64,000 nucleotides of DNA from Rhyacophila brunnea (taxonomy: Eukaryota; Arthropoda; Insecta; Trichoptera; Rhyacophilidae). The notes beneath the pieces are model-generated. The model was not told the DNA's origin and did not search any database. It saw nothing but the letters and a program-made list of their open reading frames with translations. The stretch lies in assembly GCA_022495005.1 (NCBI GenBank), contig JAGYXB010000460.1, positions 1,240,001 through 1,304,000 on the forward strand, read 5' to 3'. The position numbers and the translations under genes are program-made. Shown here in pieces: positions 24,225 to 35,526 of this stretch; position 1 is the stretch's first letter; each line of letters opens with the position of its first letter.

Positions 24225-24720
24225 TCCCCTTTTCACAGTAAAAACTTATTTATTTCAATCTTGATTGAAAGCTTTCATGCTTATTAGAAGAAATCAAGAA
24301 AAAATCTCGGATTGAGTGGGACTTAAATTCACGTTATTCACTTTCTGTGCAAGTGTTTTCGCCCTCAAGCTATCGAATACATAGGAATTATTCCACTAAT
24401 TTAGAGGCAATCCGTTTTGCAATGAATTAATACGTAGTTATAAGAAATAATCCGCACAAATCATAGATGGAATTCTATAGCTTAGAGGCAAAACCAATCA
24501 CCCGTAATATGAAAGACTCGAGTTTGTGTCGCACTCGGTCCATTTTTTCTAGATTTTTTTGTAATAAGTTTTTTTTAGGTTTTTCAAAAATATGTTATCA
24601 CCTATAAAGAATCTGATATTCTCAAACTATATGAATATTCAGTATTGAACTAAAAAATAATATTTTATTATTCTATAGATTCACTACACGAAAAATAGAT
24701 AAAAAAAACATTTCACGAAT

Positions 24721-24803
24721 TAATACGAATAATTCACAAGATTTTGAGAATGTAACATTCCATATATTGAACATACATGATTTTAAAACACCTCAGAAAT
24801 ATA
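24721..24803 (+). repeat. Dispersed repeat C (long copy)
   Basis: tacgaataattcacaagatt, gagaatgtaacattc, ttgaacatacatgatttt, aaaacacctcagaaatatac. It is the most complete copy for the 3' half. Confidence 0.65.
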
Positions 24804-25149
24804 CCCACTATTAAAAATCATATTTGGAAAAAAATCCCGTCAAGCATGGTATTTTTTATTGTGGGTTTATCAAATCAAATTTATTTTACATATAATGAAC
24901 ATAACAAATTACAAATTCAAAGCATTCACGACATGATATAAAATAAGTGTTAACAATTTTTAAAATAAAAATACAGAGAAATGTGACTTAATAATAAAAT
25001 AAGAAATAAAATAAGAAAAGAAATAAAATAAAGCAACAAAAATAAAAGTAGATGGAAGCACACAGAGTGTTATAATTATTAGACCCTACCTTAAAAACTT
25101 ATAAAACATTGTCCACCTAAATTCACCCTCACCTAAGTCTATCTTATAA

Positions 25150-25182
25150 TATCTGAGGTGTTTTTGAGTTATGTGTGTTCAA
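25150..25182 (-). repeat. Dispersed repeat C, 3' fragment
   Basis: The minus strand reads ttgaacacacataactcaaa, aacacctcagat, matching the 3' half of repeat C. Confidence 0.45.
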
Positions 25183-27063
25183 ATAAAAATATTTTAGTTT
25201 ATACTGGAATGTTTTTAACTAATTGCAGTATTTTTTTCAAGATACATGAACAATGTGTTAATAATAACAATACGTATTGTTTTTAGTATACCATTATATC
25301 TAGCGTTGATGTGTCGAAATAAAAATAAAATTACAGTCAGCGGAATCAGTCAGTAATGTGAATGACGCTCAGCACGTACCCAGGTAGGCACCAAATTGGT
25401 GCTCACTCACGTTGATTAATGCTCTGACACACCTTTACCACCAAAAGACCAACTGGTTCGATTAAAACACAGATGATAAAAAACAAGATCACCTTTAAAT
25501 GTGAGCATCTCGTATACGTACCAGCAGCCTGACAGATTCTTTGACCAGTTTCGTAGTGAATCCATTAATTCACTTGCAAAAATAAATGAATCATTAACCA
25601 TTTCGGCGTAATATTATTATGTATGTTGGTTTCAATAATATATGAGACCTGTTTTAGTGTCATAATTATTGTAATCTATTGCTATGTTAACTATTTTTTG
25701 TATGATAAATCTTCCATTCATATAAAATTGATCAACTATTTTAAATACCATAAAACATGATATTATTATAATTTATGCATTTGATTAATATTTTGAATAT
25801 CTACTTTTTAATTAAATAATAAATTTAGATGTTTTCTAGCCAATGATAATATCGTCAATTAATTACTTGATAGTTTTTTATATAACGCTTTTATTTATTT
25901 TTTGACTGTTAAACAATTAATTAATCGTTGTTTTGCAGTGTTTATTATAATTAATATGCAGTTATTTAATGTAACTTCACCTACGCTGATTTCGTACATA
26001 TTATATTGTATAAATCATTTAAATATATAAAATTATTTATATAATACAATCAATTAATAATTAAAAACTATTAATCTTGTAAATTAACACACAAAAATAA
26101 AAATCAATAGAAATTATATAAATAAGAGATATTTTTATATTAAAAATATTATTTTTGATTAAAGATTGATTTTTTTAGGGACTGATATTAATTTAAAATA
26201 ACATTTTTATTGCGACTTTCCGTAACGCAGTTTTACCCGTAAATATCTGGCACTTCCATTAATCAAATGTCAATCAACGTAATATGCTTTTGTTTACTTA
26301 TATTAGATGATACTGCTCTGAATCAGATTCAATAGCACGCGGTGTAGTTTAAAATATAGAATTTAAAAAAGTGTTTGTATTGTTTTATGATACATGTTAA
26401 TATTTTGATCTAATCATTCACTTATTCGAGTAGTTTTCAATCGGAGGATTGCGACTCCGAGAGAGTCGCTAGACGTATGGGGTAGCTCTGAAAAAAAATA
26501 CAAACAAATATCAATCTTTATACGTACTAAGAGAAAGCATTTATTTTATTTTTTAAATATAATTAGTTCAATAATTGAGGATTATAATACTAGACAGTAA
26601 ATTATTTATGATTGAAAGTATTTTTCTTCGTTTTATTTTGAATTTTACATGAAGTTAAAAACGGGATGACAAAATATCGTACGATCAAACTAAATTTATT
26701 TAAGTATTTCTATCTAGTAAGATGGTTGAATGTACAATCTTTTAGCTGATATTATTTTATTAAAAATAGAACTTTATTCTATTTTAGCCATAAAATTTGA
26801 CTAGGTAATTTTAAAGAAAGGCTAATACTTTTTATAATGTGAATAAATTCTAAATAAAATCTTCAGGAAATATTTTTTATCAAAGTTACATGATCACTAA
26901 GCGATGAGCCAATACATAAATAAAATCTATTTTTAATATTCGTGAATTATGTATTTGCATTTTTCTGGTAAGCTTTGTGTAGCCTGTGGATATATTTTAT
27001 AGTTTTCGGGGTAAACAATGGAAGTCACAAAAATAACCTACACCTAGGATTAATCGAGACACT

Positions 27064-27291
27064 GGCCACGTCGAGCAACTTATGCTTTAGCTTATAATAT
27101 CAAGGGTCCCTGGTTTGAATCTTTAGTCTGGCAAATAATACAGATATTGTTTTTCAATTTGTGTTTGGAGTCAGAGTATGGACCTAATAGGTTGAGCTAA
27201 CAGCCATTACTTGTAAAAACAAAAATCTATTAATATAAACCTCTACTCCGTAGAAGCTTATATTACGATCCCATTAGGATTGGACATGGTT
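27064..27291 (+). mobile_element. tRNA-derived SINE, family A
   Basis: Shares with the 31 kb copy the B-box region (cctggtttgaat), the body (ttttcaatttgtgtttggag, gacctaataggttgagc) and the 3' end (gattggacatggttaaaa). The tRNA head is more diverged, so this is an older copy. Confidence 0.8.
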
Positions 27292-28567
27292 AAAAGAAAT
27301 GAATATTCATATAATTTGTTTCTATGATCTCAATATTTAGTTCTAGAATTTGTTTGTACAAATAAGAAGAAATGATCAGCTGTCCTAATGCCTAATCCTA
27401 ATCCTAATGTGAAATCCGAAATTCAACAAATCTGACTATCATGAGTTCATATTATAATATATATTATTTATTATAATATTATATTATTAATAACATTAAT
27501 AACATAATATTATAAAAATTAATAACATAATATTGTTATGTAATTTATGTGAGAAATATCTATAAATAAGTCTTTTGGTGATTTTCATATGTCCATATTA
27601 ATTAGTAAATATTAGAATTCTTCTTTTTTAAATATCTATAGTAACTATTTCTAATAATATTAACAATTCTTTCACCTTTTACAGTCCCAAATTTACAAAG
27701 TTTACACAAAAATTCCAAAAATATAGTCCGTACCTGCCATTTTTTGTACACTGTTTGATTGTTTTACGTTAACGAGGATGTTTTTCTTCCGATATCTAAC
27801 CATATACCTAGATAAAATCATCATGATATTCCAAAAAACTTACCTACTTAAAACCTACTTAAAATTACCTACCCACTAAAGGTGTAAAATATCCCCTTTT
27901 TTAATTCAATGAATAAAACAGTTTCAGGTGATATTATAATATGAATAATTTGACATACTTAGTCCTTCTTCAGAGAATTGGTATGAGATATATCTTAACT
28001 ATTTATCCACCCAATAACTATACTATAACTATACCCAATACTCGAAATAGTCATTAACCTTGACGCTCAAATGAGAAACGACGTTGAAAAATCACAGTTT
28101 TGTCTTAAAAAATAATAACAATATATATTTCAGGGAAATAAAAAAATGGACTTCCCTTATTTACTTTATCGTGCATGTTTACACGGTAAGTTAAACGATA
28201 GTTGTACAATGTTGAAAAATATCGTGATGTTTGCAAAGTCTTCTGCTTTTGAGATCGTGTCTAATCTCATGGAAATGTAGGGTCTTCGTGAAACAATATA
28301 TTACCGCGCGTTCATAATAAATATCACACACGTAGTCATATAATTACGTTTTTGTATGATACATGTGAAATGGGTATTGAGGTTATAAGTGCCTAACTAT
28401 CTGCCTAACTGATGATTAGCCTAGTATTTTTTAATCAATCATTGTTGTTGAAATGAAAACAGCTATAGAAGTTACTTATCTTATTCAGTAGGTACTATAT
28501 CATGAAGCATAAAGTAGAAAATTATTATAAATATATATTTTATTTTATGGATTTTCATGAATGACTT
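27292..28567. other. AT-rich non-coding stretch
   Basis: Holds the AT palindromic tract and nothing else recognised. Confidence 0.55.
27450..27545. repeat. AT-only palindromic low-complexity stretch
   Basis: Interleaved tataatatta and taataacataatatta motifs, nearly free of G and C; likely slippage-derived. Confidence 0.6.
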
Positions 28568-28830
28568 CAGGGGGTATATTCGATACACAAGATGGCTATC
28601 GACGGCTAAAGTGATAAACATTATCACTTTACCATATTTATGTAGGTATTATAATTGTTGTAATAAGTTAAACTGCCTGTTAAACCGTCAAAACTGTCTA
28701 TCTCGCTCTAAAAGTTAACACAAATAAGAGAGGGGCTGTTAAAACATATCACTTTTTGATAGTTACACCGTCTCAATACATAACTATGATAAACTACCAT
28801 CGATAACCGCCTTGTGTATAGAAAAGCTTC
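28568..28830. mobile_element. Fold-back MITE, family M1
   Basis: Contains the M1 ends (attcgatacacaagatggct; inverted cttttctatacacaaggcgg) and the M1 core (gttaaaccgtcaaaactgtc, gctctaaaagttaacacaaa). Boundaries are set by comparison with the other copies. Confidence 0.7.
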
Positions 28831-30199
28831 ACAGATATATGGGAATATTAGAGTGAAGGTAAAAAATATGAATAGAAAAAACATTTAAAAACAGGACTCA
28901 GTTAAATAAACAGCATTCGTTAAAAGTAATAAGTCACCAAATTCACTCCTATAGGAAGCATAATAATGCGCCTCCATAATATGGTGATAGTTATATAACA
29001 ATATAATTCACTCTTCATAACATATGATTGGGTAATTCAATCAACCCCTTTGCCTTCTTGTAGGTATTTAATCTAATACGTAAACATAAAGATTTCTTGC
29101 CCAGCCACCACAGCAAACTCACAACCTACAGTTTCATATATGATTATTCTACTGTGCTTTATTATTGAGCGACAAAAAAGAATAATAGAAAATAAATGTT
29201 GAGAAAACGTATTTTAGGAAAATTAGATTTTTCTTACCCACCCACATAATGTAGTACTTAGTAAAAAGGTTGTTTAAAATACTACAGTTTAAGTATTATT
29301 TATCTTGTTTCTGTTCAACATTGTTTATAATCTCAACAAATAATTATTATAAGTATCAATATTTTTTTTATTCTTCTGATGGTGAATAAAATTATATCAC
29401 GTTCAAATTCTGTTATTATTTATTGTCTACGGTTAAAATGTGAATGTAAATATTATTGCATTTAAAAATATTGAAAAATAATTAAATAATTATAATAATA
29501 TAACGTCTATTCACTATACATTCAGGAATAATAAATAATAGTAGAATAAATGGAAGACAATTAACTAGTTTTGCTCCTAAGCAGAGAATATTGTCTCCAT
29601 AGACTTAGTTGCGTAATGAACTGGCTTCTCATATGGCGACTTTGGGTTTGATGCCATATATTATCACAATACTTTTAATTTACATCTTTTTCTATTCAAC
29701 GAATAATTTACAAGATTAAAGAATGTAACATTCTAATTATTGAACATACATAATTTTGAAATCACCTAAAGAAAAACAAGAAAATATATTTAAACCAGTA
29801 GGTTTTTTTTTGGAACATTGAATTTGATTTAAAATACAAAAGCCGATCTGCTAATGTAGGTCAATTTAGAAAGCGCTTCAGTGCGTATTAAAAGAAATTA
29901 AATAAAATTTTCCGTAATTAAGTATGTCTCCTTTAGCATTGTGGTCAATGTGCGTGGGCGCGATACTCGACAAATGCAGATTGCCGCGGAGTGTGAAAAA
30001 ACATTTTCTATATTGGTTTTAATATATTTTCTCAAAGTGTTTTCAAAAATAATATGTATATTTTGTTTTTACCTACTATATAATACACCTTAGTATTTAC
30101 ATTGTAACTGAAACTAATGTTATCAACTGACCAAAAAGTTTTATGATATAGGTATTGTATATACATTAAAAAAATATGTATAATATACAATACTTTTAG
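28831..30199. other. Non-coding stretch
   Basis: Contains repeat C. A weak tRNA-like head (ggcttctcatatggcgactt, gggtttgatgcc) at 29610-29660 may be a decayed SINE. Confidence 0.45.
29692..29770 (+). repeat. Dispersed repeat C
   Basis: tattcaacgaataatttaca, aagaatgtaacattct, attgaacatacataattttg, then aaatcacct. Collinear with the 24.7 kb copy. Confidence 0.65.
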
Positions 30200-30309
30200 G
30201 TGCGTGATTTTTTCACAACCTGGATATTATGTATGTGATTGTTTCATTTATACTATAACATAAACTACTATTTCGGTACACCATTGTCGTCGGGTATCTC
30301 ATACTACCT
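30200..30309 (+). mobile_element. Possible SINE family B tail fragment
   Basis: Contains gtatgtgattgtttcattta and accattgtcgtcgggtatct, similar to the family B tail, without a recognisable head. It abuts the dispersed repeat D. Confidence 0.4.
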
Positions 30310-30485
30310 AATAGTTCCCTCCAAACCATCCAGCTCCGCACCACACTTGGTATTAATCAAGTGTATCATGAGGTTATACGTTTGGTGTGAAGCATCAACA
30401 GTTCTATATGCCTGAGAATCAATGTCTCAGGAGAAAATGTCTAATACTGAAATCTCCACAAACTAAAGTGTACTTTGACTGAATT
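30310..30485 (-). repeat. Dispersed repeat D, copy 1
   Basis: Minus strand reads caagtgtggtgcggagctgg, atggtttggaggga and, before it, caccaaacgtataacctcat. The segment at 49.9-50.1 kb matches it over most of its length. The class is unknown; its size suggests a SINE or a non-autonomous element. Confidence 0.6.
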
Positions 30486-31068
30486 TACTGATATATAATT
30501 TAATCAATGTGTTCGTAGTAGAAAGGAGCACGGAGAATTAACAAAAATAAATGATTCTAATTAATTTATATATGTAAAAACAAAGCTAAAACAATACGGA
30601 AATACTAAACTATGTAAAGAGTTCTTCAAGTCCGCAATAATAAGACGCCGCAATTCTTTAAAAAGCGTTATAGTTGACCTTTGTGGTGACCAGGTCAGAC
30701 GGCCTGATTAACCCAACAGCTTGAACGACTTGAGCAATACTGTTGTAGTATTAAAAATAATATATTTTTTATAACAGATTTTTACGGGGAATTATTTTGA
30801 GCCATTCACATAAAAATATATTAAACCGTTGCACTGGAACAAAAATACATTGAAAAAATACCTAATACGTATTTTGTTAGCCGTGAAATTAGGCAATCAT
30901 TAGTTCAAATACGGATCGTCTACTACCTTTATTATATTAGTAGAAAAAATAGCATAAATAAAATGAAATAAAATTAACATTTAATTAAAATAACTTATAT
31001 ATTATAGAGTATTTAATCAATATTTTAAAATTTTACAAACTTTAAGAAACTTTTATAATATTTTTTTT
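30486..31068. other. Non-coding stretch
   Basis: Nothing recognised. Confidence 0.55.
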
Positions 31069-31302
31069 AAACCATGTCCGATCCAAATAGGATCATATGG
31101 ACCTCCACAAAGTAAAGGTTTGTATTAACAGATTTTGTTTTTTACGAGAAATTTATGTCATCTACTTGCTCAACCAATTAGGTCCATACCCTGACTCACA
31201 CACAAATTGAAAAACAATATGTGTAGTTGCCAGACCCAGAATTCGAACCTGGGACCCACGGCGTGATAGTCCAACGCTTAAGCCGCGCGACCACCGTGGG
31301 TG
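31069..31302 (-). mobile_element. tRNA-derived SINE, family A (best copy)
   Basis: On the minus strand it starts with CCACGGTGGTCGCGCGGCTT (A-box-like) and has a B box GGTTCGAATTC about 50 nt later. An unrelated body of about 150 nt follows and ends in GGATCGGACATGG plus an A-rich tail. Partner copies at 6.4, 9.6 and 27.1 kb share head and tail, so the ends are well supported. It would be transcribed by RNA polymerase III and mobilised by a LINE. Confidence 0.85.
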
Positions 31303-32420
31303 TTTTATATATACACTATTTTAATATACTATTTTAAAAATACCTACATTGGGTATGTTTTTTTTCCGTCAGAGACAAGGTTGATATGTTGGTTTTCAGA
31401 AATAATTTTGCGTTGCTTGTTATATTATTATTTTACCATACAGAAGATCATCACAGTAAAAAAAATGTTTTAAAAAAAACGTAAATTTTACCCAAATTAA
31501 ATTTAATAAATTTTGATAGAGACTACATTAATTAAAGCGATGAAAAATTTATCACAAAAATGTGACTTACAAAAAATATGTGAGCACAGTTAGGAGTCTT
31601 TTTTTCGACTTACGGATACGTAAATATGATAGGCGGTTACTTGTTTTTGGCGCCGCTTGCAGGATATCTGCTCAAGGGTGAGAGTTTAATGCTTTTACAT
31701 CCTTCATTTGATGGAAGCCCAAAACATGATTCATAATAAATCACCGAACAATCCTAACCGCAATAATTAGCGGAGGTTTTTGCCGACAGATATTCTGTGA
31801 GAACAAAATAAGGTAAACGTTCAAACGATTGATAAATAATTTTAACATATTGTAACCTTTTCGATTAAATCCGCCTAATACATGTATCAAACAGATAACT
31901 ATCATTGAATTAAATTTAGTGTTAATAATAAAACATTCTGACCGCAACTCTTGACAAAATATTATTATTAGAAAAATTAGAAAAAAATTACCAGTTGACA
32001 GTTCCACCTATCAACATTCACAGATATGGCTTAGTTCTGTAATCTTAATTATTATATTCAATCTCTTCAATTTGAATCGAGAATATTTCTATAGATATTT
32101 TCATAATCGTATTTCCCACCCGAAACCATATTAATTCTTTATAACTTTACGTCAATCTGTTACAAATTAATTATTGTAATGTAGTTTAATACTTTCTATA
32201 TAGGTACTCGCCATGCTTGTACTGCGATGTTAGCTAAGTATAATGTAATACAATTAGAGTATCATACCATTTGTTTTCTTTCACGACCCGATTAAAATAA
32301 ACTTTATATCCTCCCTTTATTTGCGTGTTAGTTTATTTTTAATTTTGTAATATGGGTTCACATTTATATTATGTTTGCTTTCACTTTATCACTTTTAATA
32401 AGTATTCTCCCTGTGTCACT

Positions 32421-32470
32421 CTCGCTCTCTTACATATTTACATACATGTTTTTTCTCTTGCGTTACAGAC
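32421..32470 (+). repeat. Dispersed repeat E, copy 1
   Basis: ctcgctctcttacatattta, then ttttctcttgcgttacaga. The segment at 39.17 kb has the same order and spacing. The nature is unknown. Confidence 0.45.
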
Positions 32471-32474
32471 AGAC

Positions 32475-32495
32475 ATATATATATATATATATATA
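32475..32495 (+). repeat. (AT)n microsatellite
   Basis: About ten AT units directly after repeat E. Confidence 0.9.
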
Positions 32496-35487
32496 AATCA
32501 ATACAAATATAATATATAATGAAAACATCATCAGGATTGCGACAGTCTGGGGTAGTTGATGTCCATCTAACCAACTAGTTATTTTTGACCGACTTCTTAT
32601 GCGTTATATTGTATTGCTCGGTTTTACTCTCCTTGTCGATTCATTGGCATTGTTAACATGGCTTTGCCAGCGCAATTTTATAATAAAATATGGCAGTTTT
32701 TTTTTTAATTTCTGAGAATGCAATTAAAATGTGTTATTTTTTTATAGATATAATTTGTAAACAATGTAATCTAAAATGTTATTTATTATCGGTATACAAA
32801 CAATATTAAATAATATTTGTTAAGGTAATTATACGTATAATAAAAAAATAAGAGAGTTTGACCAGAAATTTTATAAAATAGTAACTGTCGTTTTTGCTTC
32901 TAGAGCCCTCAGTTTTACATCTTTATTTTATCATAAGCCAGTATTCCAAGAATGATAATGTTATTTTTTGTTCTTAAACGCTGTTGGTTTAATTAATTGC
33001 TACAATTAAGACACTCTGAGAAATTTTCCAAGCTGTGATAATAGCATTACAAAAACCAAACCGTAAAACAATAAACCTTAGCAAGGCAAATACAGGATGT
33101 GAAGTTTCTTCAAAAATTAAACTGTTTTTTTTTGTAGAATGAATAATTGCTGTTTGTAAACAATTTAAATTATATCCCTAAAAATAGTATTGAGTTCAAG
33201 TATGGAATTGTAAACAAAAAGATTAATAATTTACTGCCAAAGAGTTAAGAAACAATACTCAGTAGCATTTTGTTGTCAAGTATATCTAAACGTTTCTGAA
33301 GTCAAGTAGTCAATGTTTTATATTCAACTATTAACAGTTTCAACAAACATATTGACAGGTTGACTGGCACGTTCAAACACTGTTGCATTTGAATATATAC
33401 AATATAGTCTTATCATTATTATTAAATCTTAAATAAAATCATTGCTGTAAGATATTTTCAATGGAAATAACGGATAGCATTTGAATTTTGCAATAAATTA
33501 AAAAATATAATATATCTAACTTAAATAAAATCAGAGTAATTAAACGTTAGTGATCTATAAACATATCTTGGAATAAATATGCTTTGCTGAGGAACTCCCA
33601 TCCGATAATAAATCAAATGGTAAAACTTCCCTGAGTCCAGCTTCTTCGCATTTTTTTTTTGGATATACCTGTATATATATATATAATAATTATTATGTCC
33701 TATGTGTCTTCCCTTGGGTACTTTTTGCAATCTATGAGACTGGGGAAAGCTTGCTTCTTTAATACTTGTTTTCTTTACAATTTGATGTTATCTTTATAAC
33801 TGCGATTTATTTCAATATTTCTATGCTGTCATACTGAAAAAAAAGTATGTGATTTTAAATTAGAAATTATAATAATTAAATAACATTGTATTTTAATGTT
33901 GTATTTTGACTAAAAAAGTATTCTATAAACAACGAAAGTTCCTAATAGTTAAGATTTCTTTACGTTTTCGTAACCGATTGATTTTTCAACCCCACAAAAG
34001 GGAATGGGACAACTGGACGCCGCACTGTCATAGACACGTGGACGAGGAATTTTAATCAGTTTCTATATACTACTTAGTAGTTTAAATTCATTTTACTCTT
34101 TACATAATGTTTTTTTTATTGCGGATTAAGAATTACCATTCGTAAGCTTTACATAAAAATAAAAAAACTCTTTTTTCGTTGGAACTTAAACATATGTACG
34201 ATTAAATCATTATTTACGTATGCATATTTAAATTCTCACCAAATATTAAATCATAATATAATAATTTAAAATATAAATAATAATATTAAATATATTTTTT
34301 AAAAGTACCTATAAGTACCTAATGTCTATTTATTTTTGAATTGCGTGGCGTCCAGTTGTCCTCCAGGCAAAACGCCCTTGAAGAAACGGTCAGACTATGC
34401 TAAAAGTGACTCAAAGATGTTCAGTTTGGCTGACCGGGAAGAGAGCTCAAGATGAAGATTCCCAGAGGAGGCTGTGTAGTCTACTATGTGCTTGAATAGT
34501 TTATCAGATTGAGTATTAAGTTTTTTGTATTAAAGTATTTACTAAAGCTTAAATTTACATGCGTGATAATGTTTTCTTTAAGGTATATTGATAACGTCTC
34601 TAGTGGGTTTGATGACGGCCAGGCCTTAAAACGTGATTATTTTATATTATAATACTCTTATCTACATACTTAATTAGAATAATATACATATTAATTAAGG
34701 TTATACGTTATGTTGATATTGTGTTATTTTCTTAACTTGGGCATTTTCAAGGGCTTTCAATTTATATATTTAAAAAAAACCAAAATGTCTTTATTAGCCT
34801 CCATAAATAATATTTAACGATGATAATTTATAATTATGACATAATATAAACACGTTAATAAACTTTAACGATAGAAAAAATATTTAAATACATAATAAAA
34901 GATTATAAAACATCCATATTGGTATTGCACAGATGGTGTAAAGAGGTCAGAGATGTTTCATTAACATTCACAAGATTTTAAGAAGTCAATTCATCAAATT
35001 TTAAGCTGCTTAAGATTTATGGTGACTGAAATTTAAAAAGATTAATTGCTGTTTACATTGAGAATATATTTTCTAAATCATCTCATGTCCACTTGTATCA
35101 TTAATTATTATGCATAATATTAAGTAAACCTTGAAAACTAAATGATAAAAAATAATACATATTTAAACCTACTTCCGTTTACATATTATTTACTTATTTA
35201 ATAAAAATTCTATAATTTATGTAAATTTAGTAAAATGGGTGGGAAACGAAACTATCATAATATCATATTATTTATCGAATTTTTAATGAATATGAATTTT
35301 GTTTATTTGAATTATTATAAATGTCATGTATTTATGATGAATAAAAATTCCCACAGATAAAAAATGGTGAGCATTCATTGAACTAGTTAGATTTTTATGT
35401 GGATATCTTTATATTGTGTAACCATTTTTTTCATTCATAATAACATAGAAAACTAATATAATATACAAAAATACAATAAAAATATGT

Positions 35488-35526
35488 AATCGTAATAGCA
35501 GCCTTGTGTATAGAATAGATGCGCTG
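35488..35526. repeat. Solitary M1 terminus
   Basis: atagcagccttgtgtataga followed by atagatgcgctgg is a well-preserved inverted M1 end. No M1 core or second terminus was found in the adjacent few hundred bases. Confidence 0.6.

Larger units (their letters stand above)
22830..24237 (+). mobile_element. ORF1-only (half-LINE) non-LTR retroposon with 13-bp TSD
   Basis: The direct repeat tccccttttcaca occurs at 22830-22842 and again at 24225-24237 with no mismatch, and everything between behaves as one insertion of about 1.38 kb. It has a 45-nt 5' leader rich in GCAGCC-type triplets, one intact gag-like gene (22888-23985), a 3' UTR of about 240 nt, and a tail of short AAAGT/AAAAGT units ending at the downstream repeat. 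The insert is clearly more GC-rich than its flanks. A perfect TSD and an uninterrupted frame in AT-rich surroundings point to a young insertion made by target-primed reverse transcription. No endonuclease or reverse transcriptase is encoded, so the copy would depend on ORF2 protein from elsewhere. It resembles the HAL1 class of mammalian half-LINEs in layout only. The alternative is a single private internal deletion of a full-length element. Confidence 0.85.
24238..27063. other. AT-rich non-coding stretch
   Basis: Contains two repeat C pieces. 25.6-26.2 kb is extremely AT-rich. No gene seen. Confidence 0.55.
31303..35487. other. Long AT-rich non-coding stretch
   Basis: Contains repeat E and an AT microsatellite. 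The 88-codon minus-strand frame at 32007-31741 begins MELSTGNFFLIFLIIIFC, hydrophobic like a signal sequence, but AT-rich DNA gives this by chance. No gene seen. Confidence 0.45.

Noticed and set aside
31240..31302. Functional tRNA gene
   Set aside because: A and B boxes are present but there is no acceptor stem or 3' end, and the head continues into a repeat body shared with other copies; it is a SINE.
31741..32007. Secreted small protein with signal-like start
   Set aside because: The hydrophobic start is typical of AT-rich chance frames; no conserved features.
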